NCBI RefSeq assembly: GCF_003947455.1 | Contig: NZ_QHJH01000038.1 | Location: forward strand, 1-50,320 | Direction: 5' to 3' | Length of the DNA stretch: 50,320 bases | Origin: Streptomyces sp. WAC 04229 | GTDB lineage: Bacteria > Actinomycetota > Actinomycetes > Streptomycetales > Streptomycetaceae | Part shown: piece after piece, positions 38,282 through 46,052 of the stretch | How the letters are laid out: each line of letters begins with the position of its first letter | Numbering within the stretch: the first letter of the stretch is position 1 | Notes under the pieces: generated by a model | Databases searched by the model: none | Told to the model about the DNA's origin: nothing | Seen by the model: only the letters and a program-made list of their open reading frames with translations | Program-made: the position numbers and the translations under genes

Positions 38282-38928
38282 GGGTTCTCTCCCTTGACGA
38301 GCTTGGGGAGGTCCTTCGTGTAGTCGTCGACCGTGGCGTCCTCGCCGTAGAGGACGTAGCCCGCGTCGGACTTCGGGGAGAAGGCGACGACCTGGGTGCC
38401 GTGGGTCGAGACGATCTTGCCGTTCTTGTCCTTGGCCGGCGGGTCGATCGAGATGCCGAGGGTGCGGGCGCCGGCCTGGATGGTGTCGAAGTCGCCGGTC
38501 AGGCCGACGATCTGCGGGTCGATGCCCTTGAGCCACTCGCCCAGCGCGGCCGGTGTGTCCCGTTCCGGGTCGGTGCTGACGAACACGACCCGGAGCTTGT
38601 CCTGTTCGGCCTGCGACAGCTGCTTCTTGGCGACGGCGATGTTGTTCATGGTCAGGGGGCAGACGTCGGGGCAGTGTGTGTAGCCGAAGTAGACCAGCGT
38701 GGGCCGTCCGGCGGTCTGCTCGCGGAGGTCGTACTTCTTGCCCTGGGTGTCGGTGAGGACGAGATCGGGCTTCTCGAAGGGCTTGTCGAGGACGGTGGCG
38801 GCCTGCTGGGCGGTGTCCTCGGAGACCATGGTGACCGGCTTGTCGCTGTCGGCGCCGCTGCCGCAGGCGGACAGGGTCAGGGAGGCGGCGGCGAGCAGGA
38901 CCGCCGCGGCGAACGTCTTCTTGCGCAT
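38278..38928 (-). CDS. Sco/SenC copper chaperone lipoprotein
   Basis: 216 residues. The lipobox is LSAC; the thioredoxin-fold domain carries the copper-binding CPDVC motif (YFGYTHCPDVCPL) and the distal His in STHGTQVVAF. Sco proteins deliver copper to cytochrome c oxidase CuA and to other exported copper enzymes. No Shine-Dalgarno of the usual spacing precedes the ATG at 38928. A large hairpin separates it from the upstream ycnI-like gene. Confidence 0.92.
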   Translation of the reverse strand: MRKKTFAAAVLLAAASLTLSACGSGADSDKPVTMVSEDTAQQAATVLDKPFEKPDLVLTDTQGKKYDLREQTAGRPTLVYFGYTHCPDVCPLTMNNIAVAKKQLSQAEQDKLRVVFVSTDPERDTPAALGEWLKGIDPQIVGLTGDFDTIQAGARTLGISIDPPAKDKNGKIVSTHGTQVVAFSPKSDAGYVLYGEDATVDDYTKDLPKLVKGENP

Positions 38929-38955
38929 AGAAAAATGTCCCAGATGTGAGGTGCA

Positions 38956-39002
38956 CCGGTGCGCGCCGGGGTCCGTCGGACCGACGGAACGGCGCGCACC
39001 GG
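38956..39002 (-). terminator. Large hairpin between ycnI-like and sco genes
   Basis: CCGGTGCGCGCCG (38956-38968) pairs perfectly with CGGCGCGCACCGG (38990-39002), and inside it TCCGTCG (38972-38978) pairs with CGACGGA (38982-38988). It should stop transcription from ycnI or regulate read-through into sco. Confidence 0.75.
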
Positions 39003-39026
39003 ACGTGAGGATGCGCCGACGGGGTG

Positions 39027-39044
39027 GCGCCGGCGCACCGGCGC
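39027..39044 (-). terminator. Small hairpin after the ycnI-like gene
   Basis: GCGCCGG and CCGGCGC form a 7-bp stem with loop CGCA, 9 bp past the stop. Confidence 0.45.
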
Positions 39045-39052
39045 GGGCGTCG

Positions 39053-39823
39053 TTACGCCGACGCGCCGGAGTCGCGGCGGCGGCCCGCCAGCACGCCGTA
39101 GCCGACGCCCGCGGCGCCGACGACGATGCCGACGACGCCGAGGACCCGGGCGGTGGTGTCGCCGCCGTTGCCGGAGCCGTCGTCGGCGGAGGCCTCGGTG
39201 GACGTGTCCTTGGCGGCCGACTCGGCGTCGTCCCCGGCCTTCGCGTCCGAAGAGTCCGCCGCGCCGTGCGCGTCGTCCTCGGCGGCGGCCAGCTCCAGCA
39301 CGGGCGCCGGGTTCTCGGGCTCCTCCTGGCCTTCCTGCGGCACCTCGATCCAGCGCACGACCTCCTTGTTGGAGTACGTCTGGATGGCCTTGAACACCAT
39401 CTGGTCGGCGTCCTCGGGCAGCGCGCCGATGGAGAGCGGGAACTTCTGGAAGTACCCGGGCTCGACGCCCTTGCCCTCGGCGGTCCAGGTCACCTTGGAG
39501 ACGGCCTCGGTGAGCTGCTTGCCGTGCGACTCGATCGGCTTGTCCAGCTTGGACTTGGTGACCTCGGCCTTCCAGCCGGGGACCGGCTGCGGCATGACGG
39601 ACGCCAGCGGCTGGTCAGTGGGGAGGTTGATCTCCAGCTTGGTGGTGGAGGCGTTGTCGCGCTCGTTGGGGACCTTGAAGTTGACGGTCGCGTAACCGCC
39701 CTTGGCGGCCGTGCCCTCCGGCTGCACGCTGACGTGCGCGAAGGCGGGGGCGGACAGGGCGAGGACGGCGATGCCGGAGACGGCGCAGGCGGCGGCGAGA
39801 CGGGAAGCCTTCATAGCCTTCAT
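39053..39823 (-). CDS. YcnI-domain (DUF1775) membrane-anchored copper protein
   Basis: 256 residues from the ATG at 39823; a second ATG at 39814 is also possible. Signal peptide ending PAFAHVSVQPEG, so the mature protein begins with the conserved His that binds copper in YcnI. The DUF1775 domain spans about 30-180. An acidic Ala/Asp-rich stalk then leads to a single C-terminal helix (VLGVVGIVVGAAGVGYGVLA) with basic end RRR. It acts outside the membrane with the downstream copper genes, though a terminator lies between. Confidence 0.9.
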   Translation of the reverse strand: MKAMKASRLAAACAVSGIAVLALSAPAFAHVSVQPEGTAAKGGYATVNFKVPNERDNASTTKLEINLPTDQPLASVMPQPVPGWKAEVTKSKLDKPIESHGKQLTEAVSKVTWTAEGKGVEPGYFQKFPLSIGALPEDADQMVFKAIQTYSNKEVVRWIEVPQEGQEEPENPAPVLELAAAEDDAHGAADSSDAKAGDDAESAAKDTSTEASADDGSGNGGDTTARVLGVVGIVVGAAGVGYGVLAGRRRDSGASA

Positions 39824-39963
39824 GGACGGAGCACTCCGCTTCGAGTGGGCACCGGTACTGCACCGGTGCGGGGTGAGGAGAGGGATGCGCGCACGCGCGC
39901 GTGCCGCACGACGACGGCCCCTCCGTACTCCCTGGGCGGAAGCGGGGTGGTGGACGTGTCGTG

Positions 39964-40803
39964 TCAGGCGGCGAGGGCGAACACGTCGCTCGGCGGGCCG
40001 CGCCTGATCACCGTGTGCTGGAGTGCGGTGGTGCGGGGCCGCGGCGGCGCCGGCGGGGCGGGACGCGGCGGGCGCGGGCCCGTACCGGGGGCGCCGGCGA
40101 GCCCGGCGTGCAGGGCGCGCACCAGGGAGAGCGCCGCGCGCAGCGCGCGAACGAACGCCTCCTCGGCCATCGAGTGCGCCGAGTGCGCCGACAGTTCGAC
40201 GAGCCGGGCCAGTGCCAGGTCCCCGCGGCGCAGCAGCCAGCCGGCGGCCAGTGCCGCGAGAACGTGGCCGAGCAGCATCGGCAGGGACGGCAGCAGTGCG
40301 GCGGGGTCGCCGGCGCCGGCCAGCGCGTCGGCGGAATGGTGCGTGGCGCCGGCGGAGGCGTCCGGCGCGACCCGGGCGTCGTCGAGGATCCGCTGGGCCT
40401 GGGCCGGGCTGATCGCCGCGGCGGTGGTCCCGCAGACCAGCCGCGCCGCCTGCTGGACCAGAGAGGCGTCGGACAGCCCGCCGGTCGCCCCGGCGGCCGT
40501 ACCGGATGCGGTGGCCGCGGTGGTGCCGTGCTGGCCCAGTCCGAACAGGACGTGCAGCGCGGTCTGTCCGACGGTGAGCAGCGCCACGATTCCGGGCAGC
40601 GAGCGCAGCCGGCCGGCGAGGGGCGCGGCGACCACGACCACCCCGAGGAATCCGGCCCCCAGCGACCACAGCGGAACCGTGGCGCAGGAGGCGAGGGTGT
40701 GCCCCGCCGCGGCCAGCACGACGCAGACCGCGGCGAACACCGCGGCCCGCAGGATCCGGAGATCGTTCCCGGAGCGCGCCGTTGGCGGGTGGGGGGCAGT
40801 CAT
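39964..40803 (-). CDS. Integral membrane protein of unknown function
   Basis: 279 residues from the ATG at 40803 (MTAPHPPTARSGND). The open frame extends 41 codons farther with no ribosome site. About four or five hydrophobic segments, e.g. AAVFAAVCVVLAAAGHTLAS and LGAGFLGVVVVAAPLAG, with a His in VGQTALHVLFGLGQHG. The cytoplasmic C-terminal tail is rich in Pro and Arg. It sits next to the ycnI-like gene on the same strand, 140 bp away, so a link to copper is possible but unproven. Confidence 0.75.
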   Translation of the reverse strand: MTAPHPPTARSGNDLRILRAAVFAAVCVVLAAAGHTLASCATVPLWSLGAGFLGVVVVAAPLAGRLRSLPGIVALLTVGQTALHVLFGLGQHGTTAATASGTAAGATGGLSDASLVQQAARLVCGTTAAAISPAQAQRILDDARVAPDASAGATHHSADALAGAGDPAALLPSLPMLLGHVLAALAAGWLLRRGDLALARLVELSAHSAHSMAEEAFVRALRAALSLVRALHAGLAGAPGTGPRPPRPAPPAPPRPRTTALQHTVIRRGPPSDVFALAA

Positions 40804-41036
40804 GGCGGGCTCATCATCGCACTGCCGCCCCCGGCGCCGTACGGCAGGTCCACAAGATGCGGTACGCCCCGAAGTGAACCGGAAGATCACTCTCTGGTGG
40901 GAGCCGTGCCGCATACACCGGCGCACGACGGGGCCACATCCGCCAGATGAGCGGTGTCACGGCCCGGGCGTGCTTACACCGGGGTGTGAGGGGCAATACG
41001 TAACGGTATGTCGAGCCGCGGCCGGGAGGCTGGAGC

Positions 41037-41501
41037 ATGAGCATCTGGTGGTCACTCCATTTGCGGCGCGAGGCTGCGAGCGTGCCCCTGGCCCGCCGCC
41101 TGCTGATCGGCACCATGGAGAGCGCGGGCGTCGACCCCGACATCTCCTTCGATCTCTCCGTAGCCCTGAGCGAGGCCTGTGCCAACGCCGTCGAGCACGG
41201 CGGGGACGACGGCGCGGGTGGCCCCACGGAGGCCTACCGGGTCACGGCCTACCTGGACGGCGAGCGCTGCCACATCGAGGTCTCCGACACCGGCCCCGGA
41301 TTCCCCGCCGCCGCGCCGGGCCGGCCGGGGAGTGTGGGCCGCCCGGTCTCCGCGGACGCCGAGAGCGGTCGCGGCCTGTGCCTCATCCGGGAACTGGCGG
41401 ACCACGTCCAGATCGGCAACGAGCCGGGGCGCAACGGCGCCGTGGTGAGCTTCGACAAGATCCTCAAGTGGCGGGAGGACGCGCCGCTGGTGGCGGTCTG
41501 A
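41037..41501 (+). CDS. HATPase anti-sigma-type ATP-binding protein
   Basis: 154 residues, with GGAGGCTGGAGC before the ATG. This is a stand-alone GHKL/HATPase domain of the RsbW/SpoIIAB type. The N-box is LSEACANAVEHGG, the G1 box EVSDTGPGF, and the G2 box SGRGLCLIRELADHV. There is no histidine kinase dimerisation domain. Such proteins bind sigma factors or anti-anti-sigma partners and may phosphorylate the latter. No sigma factor gene is in the window. A nearby SpoIIE-type phosphatase (43228) could work in the same partner-switching circuit. Confidence 0.88.
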   Translation: MSIWWSLHLRREAASVPLARRLLIGTMESAGVDPDISFDLSVALSEACANAVEHGGDDGAGGPTEAYRVTAYLDGERCHIEVSDTGPGFPAAAPGRPGSVGRPVSADAESGRGLCLIRELADHVQIGNEPGRNGAVVSFDKILKWREDAPLVAV

Positions 41502-41547
41502 CTCGACGGCACGACCCAACGAGGCGACGGCACGACCAGGCGGTACG

Positions 41548-41584
41548 ACGACGGCCGGGCACCGCGAAGGTGCCCGGCCGTCGT
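41548..41584. terminator. Bidirectional terminator, 16-bp perfect stem
   Basis: ACGACGGCCGGGCACC (41548-41563) and GGTGCCCGGCCGTCGT (41569-41584) form a perfect stem with loop GCGAA, between two convergent genes. Confidence 0.88.
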
Positions 41585-41591
41585 TCGTGCG

Positions 41592-43094
41592 TCAGCCCTT
41601 CAGCGCCGCCATCCACTCCTCGACCTCGTCCGACCGGCGCGGCAGCCCGGCGGACAGATTCCGGTTGCCGTCCGCGGTGACGAGGATGTCGTCCTCGATG
41701 CGGACGCCGATGCCCCGGTACTCCTCGGGCACGGTCAGGTCGTCGGCCTGGAAGTACAGACCCGGCTCGACGGTGAGCACCATGCCGGGCTCCAGGGTGC
41801 CGTCGACGTAGGACTCCACCCGCGCGGCGGCGCAGTCGTGGACGTCCATGCCGAGCATGTGGCCGGTGCCGTGCAGCGTCCAGCGGCGCTGCAGGCCCAG
41901 CTCCAGCACCCGCTCGACCGGGCCCTCGACCAGGCCCCACTCGACCAGCCGCTCGGCCAGCACGCGCTGGGACGCGTCGTGGAAGTCGCGGTACTTGGCG
42001 CCCGGCTTCACGGCCGCGATCCCGGCCTCCTGGGCGTCGTACACCGCGTCGTAGATTTTCTTCTGCAGCTCGCTGTAGCGGCCGTTGATCGGCAGCGTGC
42101 GCGTGACGTCCGCCGTGTAGTACGTGTGCGTCTCCACGCCCGCGTCGAGCAGCAGCAGGTCGCCGGAGCGGACCGGGCCGTCGTTGCGGACCCAGTGCAG
42201 GGTGCAGGCGTGCGGGCCGGCGGCGCAGATCGAGCCGTAGCCGACGTCGTTGCCCTCCACGCGCGCGCGGAGGAAGAAGGTGCCCTCGATGTAGCGCTCG
42301 CTGGTCGCCTCCGCCTTGTCGAGGACCTTCACGACGTCCTCGAAGCCGCGCACGGTGGAGTCGACGGCCTTCTGCAGCTCGCCGATCTCGAACTCGTCCT
42401 TGACGAGGCGGGCCTCGGAGAGGAAGACGCGCAGTTCCTCGTCGCGCTCGGCGGTGACCTTGTCGGTGAGGGCGGCCTCGATGCCGGCGTCGTGGCCGCG
42501 CACGACGCGCACCGGGCCGGTGGCCTCGCGGAGGCTGTCCGGCAGCTCGCGGACGTCGGCGGCGGGGATGCCGTACAGCTTCCCGGCCTCGGTGAGGGAG
42601 TGGCGGCGGCCGACCCACAGCTCGCCCTGGCCGCTGAGCCAGAACTCGCCGTTCTCACGGTCGGAGCGGGGCAGGAGGTAGATGGTGGCGGTGTGGCCGT
42701 CGCCCCTGGGCTCCAGGACCAGGACGCCGTCCTCCGTCTGGTTGCCGGTCAGGTACGCGTACTCGACCGAGGCGCGGAAGGCGTATTCCGTGTCGTTCGA
42801 CCGGGTCTTCAGGTTGCCCGCGGGGATCACCAGGCGCTCACCCGGGAAGCGGGCGGACAGCGCGGCGCGGCGGGTGGCGGTCTCGGCGGCCTGGGCGATG
42901 GGCTCCAGGTCGTACAGCTCCGTGTCGGCCCAGCCGGACTTCATGTTCTCGGCCAGTTCGTCGGACACGCCCGGGTACAGGCCGTTCTTGCGCTGCTTGA
43001 CCGGCTCGTCGCCGTCCTCGGCAGCGGCGTCCTCAAGCACGGCCTCCGGGGTCTCCGGGATCTCCGGGTTCTCCTGGGTGAGCTCCTCCGCCAC
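41592..43094 (-). CDS. Xaa-Pro aminopeptidase (PepP type)
   Basis: 500 residues from the GTG at 43094. AGGAGG directly abuts the ATG at 43100 with no spacer but sits 6 nt from this GTG, so the GTG is preferred. It has an N-terminal AMP_N domain and a C-terminal M24B catalytic domain. The five metal ligands are readable: LLLDAG, YTADVTRT, HGTGHMLGMDVHD, LTVEPGLYF and GVRIEDDIL. It removes N-terminal residues preceding proline, in the cytoplasm. Confidence 0.95.
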   Translation of the reverse strand: MAEELTQENPEIPETPEAVLEDAAAEDGDEPVKQRKNGLYPGVSDELAENMKSGWADTELYDLEPIAQAAETATRRAALSARFPGERLVIPAGNLKTRSNDTEYAFRASVEYAYLTGNQTEDGVLVLEPRGDGHTATIYLLPRSDRENGEFWLSGQGELWVGRRHSLTEAGKLYGIPAADVRELPDSLREATGPVRVVRGHDAGIEAALTDKVTAERDEELRVFLSEARLVKDEFEIGELQKAVDSTVRGFEDVVKVLDKAEATSERYIEGTFFLRARVEGNDVGYGSICAAGPHACTLHWVRNDGPVRSGDLLLLDAGVETHTYYTADVTRTLPINGRYSELQKKIYDAVYDAQEAGIAAVKPGAKYRDFHDASQRVLAERLVEWGLVEGPVERVLELGLQRRWTLHGTGHMLGMDVHDCAAARVESYVDGTLEPGMVLTVEPGLYFQADDLTVPEEYRGIGVRIEDDILVTADGNRNLSAGLPRRSDEVEEWMAALKG

Positions 43095-43227
43095 GGTCAT
43101 CCTCCTCGATACGGCACTGGACCACCCCCATCGTACGGTCGTACGGAAGGGGGCCCAGGGGCGAAGGGCCTGTTACGAGGGGGCCGCTACTGTCCGTTAT
43201 CCGCAATCTCCGATGGGTCAGTGTCCG

Positions 43228-44649
43228 TTATTCGAACCGGACGGCCAGCAGGGCGACGTCCTCCTCGGAGTCCGCGTCGGCCTTCCCGTCCGGCAGCACG
43301 GTGCGCAGGACGTGGTCGGCGACCGCGTCCGGATCGTGGCGCGCTGCCCTCGGTACACCGGCGGCGGCCGCGTGCAGCCGGGCGAAGGCGCGGTCGGCCC
43401 GGTCCCCCGTGCGGTGCAGCAGCCCGTCCGTGTACAGCAGAACCGTCTCTCCCGCTTCGGCCTGCAGCTCCACGCTGGGCGCCTCCCAGCAGGCGAGCAT
43501 GCCGAGCGGCGCGGAGACGGAGGTCTCGACGAACTCCGTGCGCCGTTCCCCGATCAGCAGCGGCGGGCTGTGCCCGGCGCCGGCCAGGGTGATCCGGCGC
43601 AGCGCGGGCTCGCAGTAGCCGAACAGCGCGGTGGCCGAACGGGCGGGCTCGGTCAGGCGCAGCAGCAGCTCCAGGTCGGACAGGACGGCGACCGGGTCCT
43701 CGCCCTCCATCACGGCGTACGCCCGCAGCGAGGCGCGCATCCGCCCCATCGCGGCGACCGCGCTGGGCCCGGCCCCGGTGACGGAGCCGACGGAGAGACC
43801 GAGCGCGGCGTCCGGCAGCGGCAGCGCGTCGTACCAGTCGCCGCCGCCGAGCGGGCCGGTGCGGTGCCGGGCGGCGAGCTGGACGCCGGGCACCCGCGGC
43901 AGGCGGGAGGGCAGCAGTTCCTCGGCCATCGTCGCCATGCACGCGCGCGTGCGCTCGACCTCCAGGAGGCGGGTCAGGTGGGGCGCGGCGTACCGGACGT
44001 AGAGGCCGGCCAGGTGCCGCTGGTGCTCGTCCGGTTCTGCGGGTTCGTCGTAGAGCCACGCGGCGGCGCCGAGGCGTCCGGTGCCCTCGGCGGAGAGCGG
44101 GAGCGCGTAGCTGGCGGCGTAGCCGAGGCGGGCGGCGACCTCCCGGTGGCGCGGGTCGAGGCCCTTCTCGGCCATCAGGTCGGGCTCGGCGATCCCGTCC
44201 TCGTCGACCGGCAGCCCGTCCAGGATCCGCCCGTAGGACAGGGAGGTCCGGGGCACGGTCTCGATGTGGCCGAGGTCGGCGCGGGCCAGCCCGAGGCCGA
44301 TGGTGGTGTCCGGGCCGAGTCCGTCGGCCGGCTCCAGGGTGACGAGACCGCGCCGGGCGCCCACCAGGGCGGCACCGGCGCGCAGCAACTCCTGGAGACC
44401 GTCGGAGAGGGTGTCCGTACGGACCAGGCGTTCGGTCAGTTCGTGCAGGGTCGTGAGGTCCGAGACCCAGCCGGCCAGCCGGTCCTGGAGGAGGAGGCCG
44501 GGGGCGGAGCCTTTGCCCGGGGCGTCGTCGGCAGCGGCGTCCGAGGTGTCCGGCGGGGCGGCGTCGGGGGCGGCGGGCGCGACAGTGTGTGCGGGGGACG
44601 GGACCACTGAATCGATTCCGGCCACTTTCGGAGGGTGCGGGGCGTTCAT
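43228..44649 (-). CDS. GAF-SpoIIE family PP2C phosphatase
   Basis: 473 residues from the ATG at 44649, whose upstream sequence is a poor ribosome site. The N-terminal 50 residues are Pro/Ala-rich. A GAF domain spans about 60-215, and a PP2C/SpoIIE catalytic domain about 240-470. Metal-binding motifs are GGGDWYDALPL, AGAGHSPPLL, and the late Asp in ETVLLYTDGLLH and SEEDVALLAVRF. Such enzymes dephosphorylate anti-anti-sigma factors. A 30-codon frame in the same register, ended by TAA only 22 bases upstream, suggests an originally longer N-terminus. Confidence 0.9.
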   Translation of the reverse strand: MNAPHPPKVAGIDSVVPSPAHTVAPAAPDAAPPDTSDAAADDAPGKGSAPGLLLQDRLAGWVSDLTTLHELTERLVRTDTLSDGLQELLRAGAALVGARRGLVTLEPADGLGPDTTIGLGLARADLGHIETVPRTSLSYGRILDGLPVDEDGIAEPDLMAEKGLDPRHREVAARLGYAASYALPLSAEGTGRLGAAAWLYDEPAEPDEHQRHLAGLYVRYAAPHLTRLLEVERTRACMATMAEELLPSRLPRVPGVQLAARHRTGPLGGGDWYDALPLPDAALGLSVGSVTGAGPSAVAAMGRMRASLRAYAVMEGEDPVAVLSDLELLLRLTEPARSATALFGYCEPALRRITLAGAGHSPPLLIGERRTEFVETSVSAPLGMLACWEAPSVELQAEAGETVLLYTDGLLHRTGDRADRAFARLHAAAAGVPRAARHDPDAVADHVLRTVLPDGKADADSEEDVALLAVRFE

Positions 44650-44673
44650 GGTGTCCGGCTTTCCGACCGGCGC

Positions 44674-44766
44674 TTACTGCTCAAAAGCATCGCAAACCCC
44701 CATGTCATTCTGCGCCGCTAGCAGTGTCTCCACATGTACACGCACTCGTAAGGGGATGTCCAGCAT
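44674..44766 (-). CDS. Short ORF in frame with the phosphatase, ended by one TAA
   Basis: 30 codons from the ATG at 44766 (MLDIPLRVRVHVETLLAAQN, then DMGVCDAFEQ). It has the codon use and composition of a real coding segment. It stops at TAA 44674 in the same frame as the phosphatase, and the frame stays open through the next codons (APVGKPD) to the phosphatase ATG at 44649. It is either a separate small gene, or the lost N-terminus of the phosphatase, cut by a nonsense change. Confidence 0.4.
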   Translation of the reverse strand: MLDIPLRVRVHVETLLAAQNDMGVCDAFEQ

Positions 44767-45331
44767 TGTCCTGCCGGGATTCCTGGTGTCCGTGGGGTGC
44801 GAGCGGCCTCCTTCCGGAACTCTTGCGAAAAGGCTAGATTGGCTTGAAACTGCCCCAGAGGACGGCTTGTTGCGGTCGACTGGGGGTGCTTCACGGAGCG
44901 TCACAGCGGTCGTGATGGGTACGTACTCGGAGAAGGCCGGGGGTGGTTGGGGGCCACCCGGAACCTGGCGACGGACCCGGGCGTCCTATCCACCGACGAC
45001 CGTGCCCCATCCTCCCGTGGCGGAGGCGGAGAGAAATACGCGGAACGGCAAACGCCAGACTTCGCCACCCCCGCGCCACGCCCATGCTTTTGCCAGACGC
45101 AGTGTGGACGGACCGTCACGGACGCAGTCAGTGCTCGACCCACAGGGGTTTCCCCTGCCTTCGGCAGTGGTGTTCCCCGGCAGGATGTCGCTCGGGGGAG
45201 CGCGCCCTGGTGTGGGGGTCGTCCCGCGGCACGGATGTGATGCGCCACCAAGCTACGCACAGCGAATGCTCGACACATGGTGTGAGTGACCACGGTGTTG
45301 CCAGGCGTGCAACGGAAAGGAACGAGCGCTC
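44767..45331. other. Intergenic region, 565 bp
   Basis: No convincing gene. It should contain the divergent promoters for the phosphatase and Prim-Pol-like genes. Visible items are a DnaA-like TGTGGACGG (45103-45111) and two overlapping mini-hairpins: CAGGGG with CCCCTG (45143-45157), and CTGCC with GGCAG (45155-45167). They share bases and cannot both form. Confidence 0.5.
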
Positions 45332-45997
45332 ATGCGCGAGATCCTCGGAAGGCGACGCAGGCTCCTGTCCCGGCACGACGGCGGGCGGCCTGAGCTGATC
45401 GGCGCGGCCCTGACCTACGCGACGCAATGGCAGTGGCCCGTCCTCCCGGGCGTGGCGGCGGACCCGCAGGCGCGGACCCGCTGCGGCTGCCCCGATCCCG
45501 AGTGCACGGTGCCGGGCGCGCATCCCTTCGACCCCGGTCTCCTCGCAGCCACGACCGACGCGCGCATGGTGCGCTGGTGGTGGAGCAACCGGCCCTCCGC
45601 GCCGATCGTCCTGGCCACCGGCGGCGGCGCCCCGTGCGCGGTCTCGCTGCCCGCCCTGCCGGCCGCCCACGCCCTGGCCGCGCTCGACCGTGCCGGCCTG
45701 CGGGTCGGCCCGGTCGTCGCCTCGCCCACCCGCTGGTCGCTGCTGGTGCGGCCCTACTCCATGGAGCAGCTGGGCGAGCTGCTCTACGCCAAGGACTTCG
45801 TCCCCGGATCCCTGCGTTTCCACGGCGACGGCGGCTACCTCGCCCTGCCGCCGTCCGAGACCGGCGGCGGCGCCGTCCGCTGGGAGCGGGCACCGCTGCC
45901 CGGCTCCGCCTCGCCCTGGGTGCCCGACGTGGAGGCCGTGGTGGACGCGGCCGTCGACGCCCTCACTCGTACGGGTGTGAGCGCGCCCGAGTTGTAG
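45332..45997 (+). CDS. Bifunctional primase/polymerase N-terminal-like protein
   Basis: 221 residues. The fold and start resemble the Prim-Pol N-terminal domain: LTYATQWQWPVLPGV, then a Cys cluster (RCGCPDPEC) and PGAHPFDPGLL, with MVRWWWSNRPSAPIVLATGG. In active enzymes the next strand carries the metal-binding D-x-D after a Gly-rich turn. Here that place reads APCAVSLPALP with no acidic pair, so it is probably not a working primase. Small stand-alone versions like this are common in Streptomyces. Ribosome site AAAGGAA. Confidence 0.75.
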   Translation: MREILGRRRRLLSRHDGGRPELIGAALTYATQWQWPVLPGVAADPQARTRCGCPDPECTVPGAHPFDPGLLAATTDARMVRWWWSNRPSAPIVLATGGGAPCAVSLPALPAAHALAALDRAGLRVGPVVASPTRWSLLVRPYSMEQLGELLYAKDFVPGSLRFHGDGGYLALPPSETGGGAVRWERAPLPGSASPWVPDVEAVVDAAVDALTRTGVSAPEL

Positions 45998-46052
45998 GGG
46001 TCTCCGGCGCGCGCGAAGGGTCTGTCCGGCCTTCGTCGTTATCGTCCGGACC

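Noticed and set aside
38699..41680. 993-codon rightward frame across the copper genes
   Set aside because: Shadow that covers the 5' part of sco, the ycnI-like gene, a hairpin and the membrane protein; no ribosome site or family.
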